Positions 62,080-64,000 of a DNA stretch of 64,000 bases are shown here, one piece after another. The notes below the pieces were generated by a model. It saw only the letters and a program-made list of their open reading frames with translations. It was not told where the DNA came from and did no database searches. The translations under genes were made by a program, and so were the position numbers. This stretch comes from an uncultured Sulfitobacter sp. (lineage in GTDB: Bacteria > Pseudomonadota > Alphaproteobacteria > Rhodobacterales > Rhodobacteraceae), in contig NZ_CANMQS010000002.1 in the NCBI RefSeq assembly GCF_947500075.1, positions 310,001-374,000 of the forward strand. The letters run 5' to 3'. Numbering within the stretch: position 1 is the stretch's first letter; every line of letters begins with the position of its first letter.

Positions 62080-62292
62080 ATGAGCAATAGAATTTACAGC
62101 GCAATTGCTGACGCTACTGGAACTGAGATTATGGATTTCACGGCTGGGTTGCTGAGGCTAATCAGCGATCTCGAAATTGAAGCTGAAAGGGCCTCAGACT
62201 GTGATTTAGATTGGAGCGACTACGCAAACGGCATGATGGAGATGTCGTTAGAGTATCTCTCGAATACTGATGTTGAAGCGAGGACAGTATGA
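62080..62292 (+). CDS. Small acidic protein of atypical codon use in nuo operon
   Basis: 70 residues, acidic and helical, with the pattern [21 protein letters not shown]. No family recognised. It uses TTA twice, CTA, AGA and AGG, codons avoided by the neighbouring nuo genes, and is visibly AT-rich. An in-frame TTG at 62077 is an alternative start. Its stop overlaps nuoI by 4 bp, which supports translation. Confidence 0.55.
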   Translation: MSNRIYSAIADATGTEIMDFTAGLLRLISDLEIEAERASDCDLDWSDYANGMMEMSLEYLSNTDVEARTV

Positions 62293-62783
62293 CCCAGATC
62301 GACTACACCCGCGCCGCAAAATACTTCCTGCTGGCGGATTTCGCCAAAGGCTTTGCCCTTGGTTTCAAACACATGTTCCGCCCCAAGGCGACCGTGAACT
62401 ACCCGCATGAGAAGGGCTATCTCTCTCCGCGTTTCCGCGGTGAACACGCCCTGCGCCGCTATCCCAATGGGGAAGAACGCTGCATCGCGTGTAAGCTGTG
62501 CGAAGCGGTCTGCCCGGCGCAGGCGATCACGATTGACGCAGAGCCCCGCGAAGACGGCTCCCGCCGCACCACGCGCTATGACATCGACATGACCAAATGC
62601 ATCTACTGCGGCTTCTGTCAGGAAGCCTGCCCGGTGGATGCGATTGTCGAAGGCCCGAATTTCGAATTCTCCACCGAGACCCGCGAAGAGTTGTACTACG
62701 ACAAGGCAAAGCTCTTGGACAACGGCGAGCGTTGGGAAGCCGAGATCGCGCGGAACCTTGAGCTGGATGCGCCCTACAGATGA
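62289..62783 (+). CDS. nuoI: NADH-quinone oxidoreductase subunit I
   Basis: 164 residues with two [4Fe-4S] motifs: [12 protein letters not shown] and [12 protein letters not shown], in a TYKY-type ferredoxin fold. The N-terminal helix anchors it to the membrane arm. Its ATG overlaps the small acidic gene by 4 bp, and its stop overlaps the coiled-coil gene by 4 bp. Confidence 0.97.
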   Translation: MTQIDYTRAAKYFLLADFAKGFALGFKHMFRPKATVNYPHEKGYLSPRFRGEHALRRYPNGEERCIACKLCEAVCPAQAITIDAEPREDGSRRTTRYDIDMTKCIYCGFCQEACPVDAIVEGPNFEFSTETREELYYDKAKLLDNGERWEAEIARNLELDAPYR

Positions 62784-62995
62784 GTGAAAACGTCGACAAC
62801 ATGATCCTCAAGCCGTTGCGTGATATCCATGATGAGATTGGAGCGTTGCGCAGCGATGTGTCCGAGATCAAATCGGATGTGGCTGATGTCGATCAAAAGG
62901 TCGACGGCATGGCGATCATGCTCACGATGCTGGCGGGCCATGTCCATCACGTCACCGAGCGCGTTGAGACGCTGGAAGAGAAGTCCGAAACATGA
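62780..62995 (+). CDS. Small coiled-coil protein
   Basis: 71 residues, with heptads [24 protein letters not shown] near the middle, a Met-rich [10 protein letters not shown] centre and [12 protein letters not shown] at the end. Likely a homodimeric coiled coil. No function is known. It is coupled by 4-bp overlaps to nuoI and to the next gene. Confidence 0.7.
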   Translation: MSENVDNMILKPLRDIHDEIGALRSDVSEIKSDVADVDQKVDGMAIMLTMLAGHVHHVTERVETLEEKSET

Positions 62996-63390
62996 GTGAC
63001 AAAAACCCCTTCGAGGCGTTGTTCAAACAGGCGCAGGAACTGACCAAAGCCGTCCCCATGGCCGACGCTTTCTCACCCAAGGTGTTTGAAGCGATGATGG
63101 GCACGATGCCCAAGGACATGATGGAAATGATGTTCGGCAACACCGTCAACAAAGACGGGCTGGACGCGCGGACGCGGCTTTTGCTGACCATTGCGGGCAT
63201 GACCACGCAGGGCGCGCAGGTCGATACCGTGTTCCGCCAGACCGTGCGCCACGCGCTGGAGGCAGGCGCGACCGAGCAGCACATCAAGGAAACCATTGCG
63301 CAGACCTCCGTCTTTGCGGGTCTGCCCTCCATGACCCGCGCGCTGGAACTGGCGAGCCAAGTGTTTGACGAGAAGGAAGGCAAGGCATGA
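62992..63390 (+). CDS. CMD-like (AhpD superfamily) protein in the nuo operon
   Basis: 132 residues. [14 protein letters not shown] and [27 protein letters not shown] match the carboxymuconolactone-decarboxylase fold, but there are no cysteines, so the redox function of AhpD is excluded. It overlaps the coiled-coil gene and nuoJ by 4 bp each. Distantly similar to the gene at 10464. Confidence 0.85.
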   Translation: MSDKNPFEALFKQAQELTKAVPMADAFSPKVFEAMMGTMPKDMMEMMFGNTVNKDGLDARTRLLLTIAGMTTQGAQVDTVFRQTVRHALEAGATEQHIKETIAQTSVFAGLPSMTRALELASQVFDEKEGKA

Positions 63391-63989
63391 TCGTCTTTTC
63401 GTTTTATCTGTTCGCCACTTGCGTGATTGCAGGCGGATTGTTCACCGTGATCAGCCGCAATCCGGTGCATTCGGTGCTCTGGCTGATCCTCGCGTTCCTG
63501 TCCTCGGCCGGGCTGTTCGTCCTGTTGGGCGCGGAATTTGTCGCGATGCTGCTGATCATCGTCTACGTCGGCGCGGTCGCGGTGTTGTTCCTGTTCGTGG
63601 TGATGATGCTGGACGTGGATTTTGCCGAACTGAAGGCGGAGATGGCAAAATACATGCCACTGGCGCTGCTGATCGCCCTCGTGATCCTGATGCAATTCGT
63701 GATGGCCTTTGGCGCCTGGGAAAGCAACGCGGCGGCGGAAAGCCTGCGTATGCAGGCGCTGGATCCAAACGTCAGCAACACGGCGGCGCTGGGTCTGATC
63801 CTTTATGACGAATACTTCCTGTTGTTCCAGCTTGCAGGTCTGATCCTGCTGGTGGCGATGATTGGCGCGATTGTGCTGACCCTGCGTCACCGTGTGGATG
63901 TGAAGCGCCAGAATGTGATCGACCAGATGATGCGCGATCCGGCCACGGCGATGGAGCTGAAGGACATCAAGCCGGGGCAGGGGTTGTAG
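63387..63989 (+). CDS. nuoJ: NADH-quinone oxidoreductase subunit J
   Basis: 200 residues with five helices. The conserved [14 protein letters not shown] start, [15 protein letters not shown], and the [18 protein letters not shown] pi-bulge helix are present. It lies in the proton path between NuoH and the antiporter-like subunits. AGGAG at 63989-63993, after the stop, fits a nuoK gene beginning just beyond the window. Confidence 0.96.
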   Translation: MIVFSFYLFATCVIAGGLFTVISRNPVHSVLWLILAFLSSAGLFVLLGAEFVAMLLIIVYVGAVAVLFLFVVMMLDVDFAELKAEMAKYMPLALLIALVILMQFVMAFGAWESNAAAESLRMQALDPNVSNTAALGLILYDEYFLLFQLAGLILLVAMIGAIVLTLRHRVDVKRQNVIDQMMRDPATAMELKDIKPGQGL

Positions 63990-64000
63990 GAGCCGAATTT

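Overview
The window reads as high-GC alphaproteobacterial chromosome, most likely from the Rhodobacteraceae/Roseobacter group. The evidence is a nuo operon studded with extra small ORFs, DUF5333- and DUF5337-type proteins beside it, NuoE carrying a C-terminal lysine/alanine-rich extension, and FNR-type and CtrA-type sites. The genus cannot be fixed from the sequence alone. I see no tRNA, rRNA, CRISPR array, intact insertion sequence or prophage. The left edge cuts aminopeptidase N and the right edge stops just after nuoJ.

Layout. 1-6.6 kb holds housekeeping and accessory genes: pepN (partial), a DUF2256 mini-protein, a GlcG-like protein, a class I glutamine-amidotransferase-type hydrolase, a degenerate REP-associated transposase (RAYT), an SDR dehydrogenase, a beta-barrel protein and an isoprenylcysteine-methyltransferase-like protein. 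6.7-9.9 kb is pntA-pntB (proton-pumping transhydrogenase). 10.0-10.9 kb is a MerR regulator with a carboxymuconolactone-decarboxylase-like gene behind a MerR-type 19-bp-spacer promoter, ended by a 34-bp perfect inverted repeat. 11.2-12.5 kb is a DUF3422 membrane protein. 12.6-23.9 kb is a divergent peptide-uptake and hydrolysis locus: binding protein and two permeases leftward; a fused double ATPase, VOC protein, ArgE-like deacetylase, FAD amine oxidase and two tandem M20 amidohydrolases rightward.

24-27.3 kb is a leftward moaA-waaA-glycosyltransferase operon (molybdopterin synthesis and LPS core). 28.1-32.5 kb is leftward glmU-glmS-PNPOx-like-DNA alkylation repair. 32.7-34.5 kb is gph plus a DegT-type aminotransferase. 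34.9-45.4 kb is the leucine/isovalerate degradation locus: isovaleryl-CoA dehydrogenase, an acyl-CoA synthetase, methylcrotonyl-CoA carboxylase beta and alpha, HMG-CoA lyase and methylglutaconyl-CoA hydratase, with an OmpW gene and a small conserved gene on the opposite strand inside it.

47.4-64 kb is the complex I operon nuoABCDEFGHIJ (continuing beyond the window), interleaved with about fifteen non-nuo genes, many joined to their neighbours by 1-4 nt stop/start overlaps. An intrinsic terminator plus a candidate promoter separates nuoA from nuoB. Between nuoF and nuoG lies a duplicated block with two DUF3291 paralogues and three DUF5333-like secreted proteins sharing a Cys-x64-67-Cys pattern; the middle one is interrupted by an in-frame TAG. 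NuoE and the next protein share a helix-hairpin-helix-like domain.

The most unusual non-coding signals are two copies of a roughly 150-nt palindromic element whose arms differ in sequence but stay complementary (27.95-28.10 and 34.62-34.77 kb), a set of GTAG-footed REP hairpins that fit the RAYT gene, and the perfect inverted repeat at 10.87-11.00 kb.
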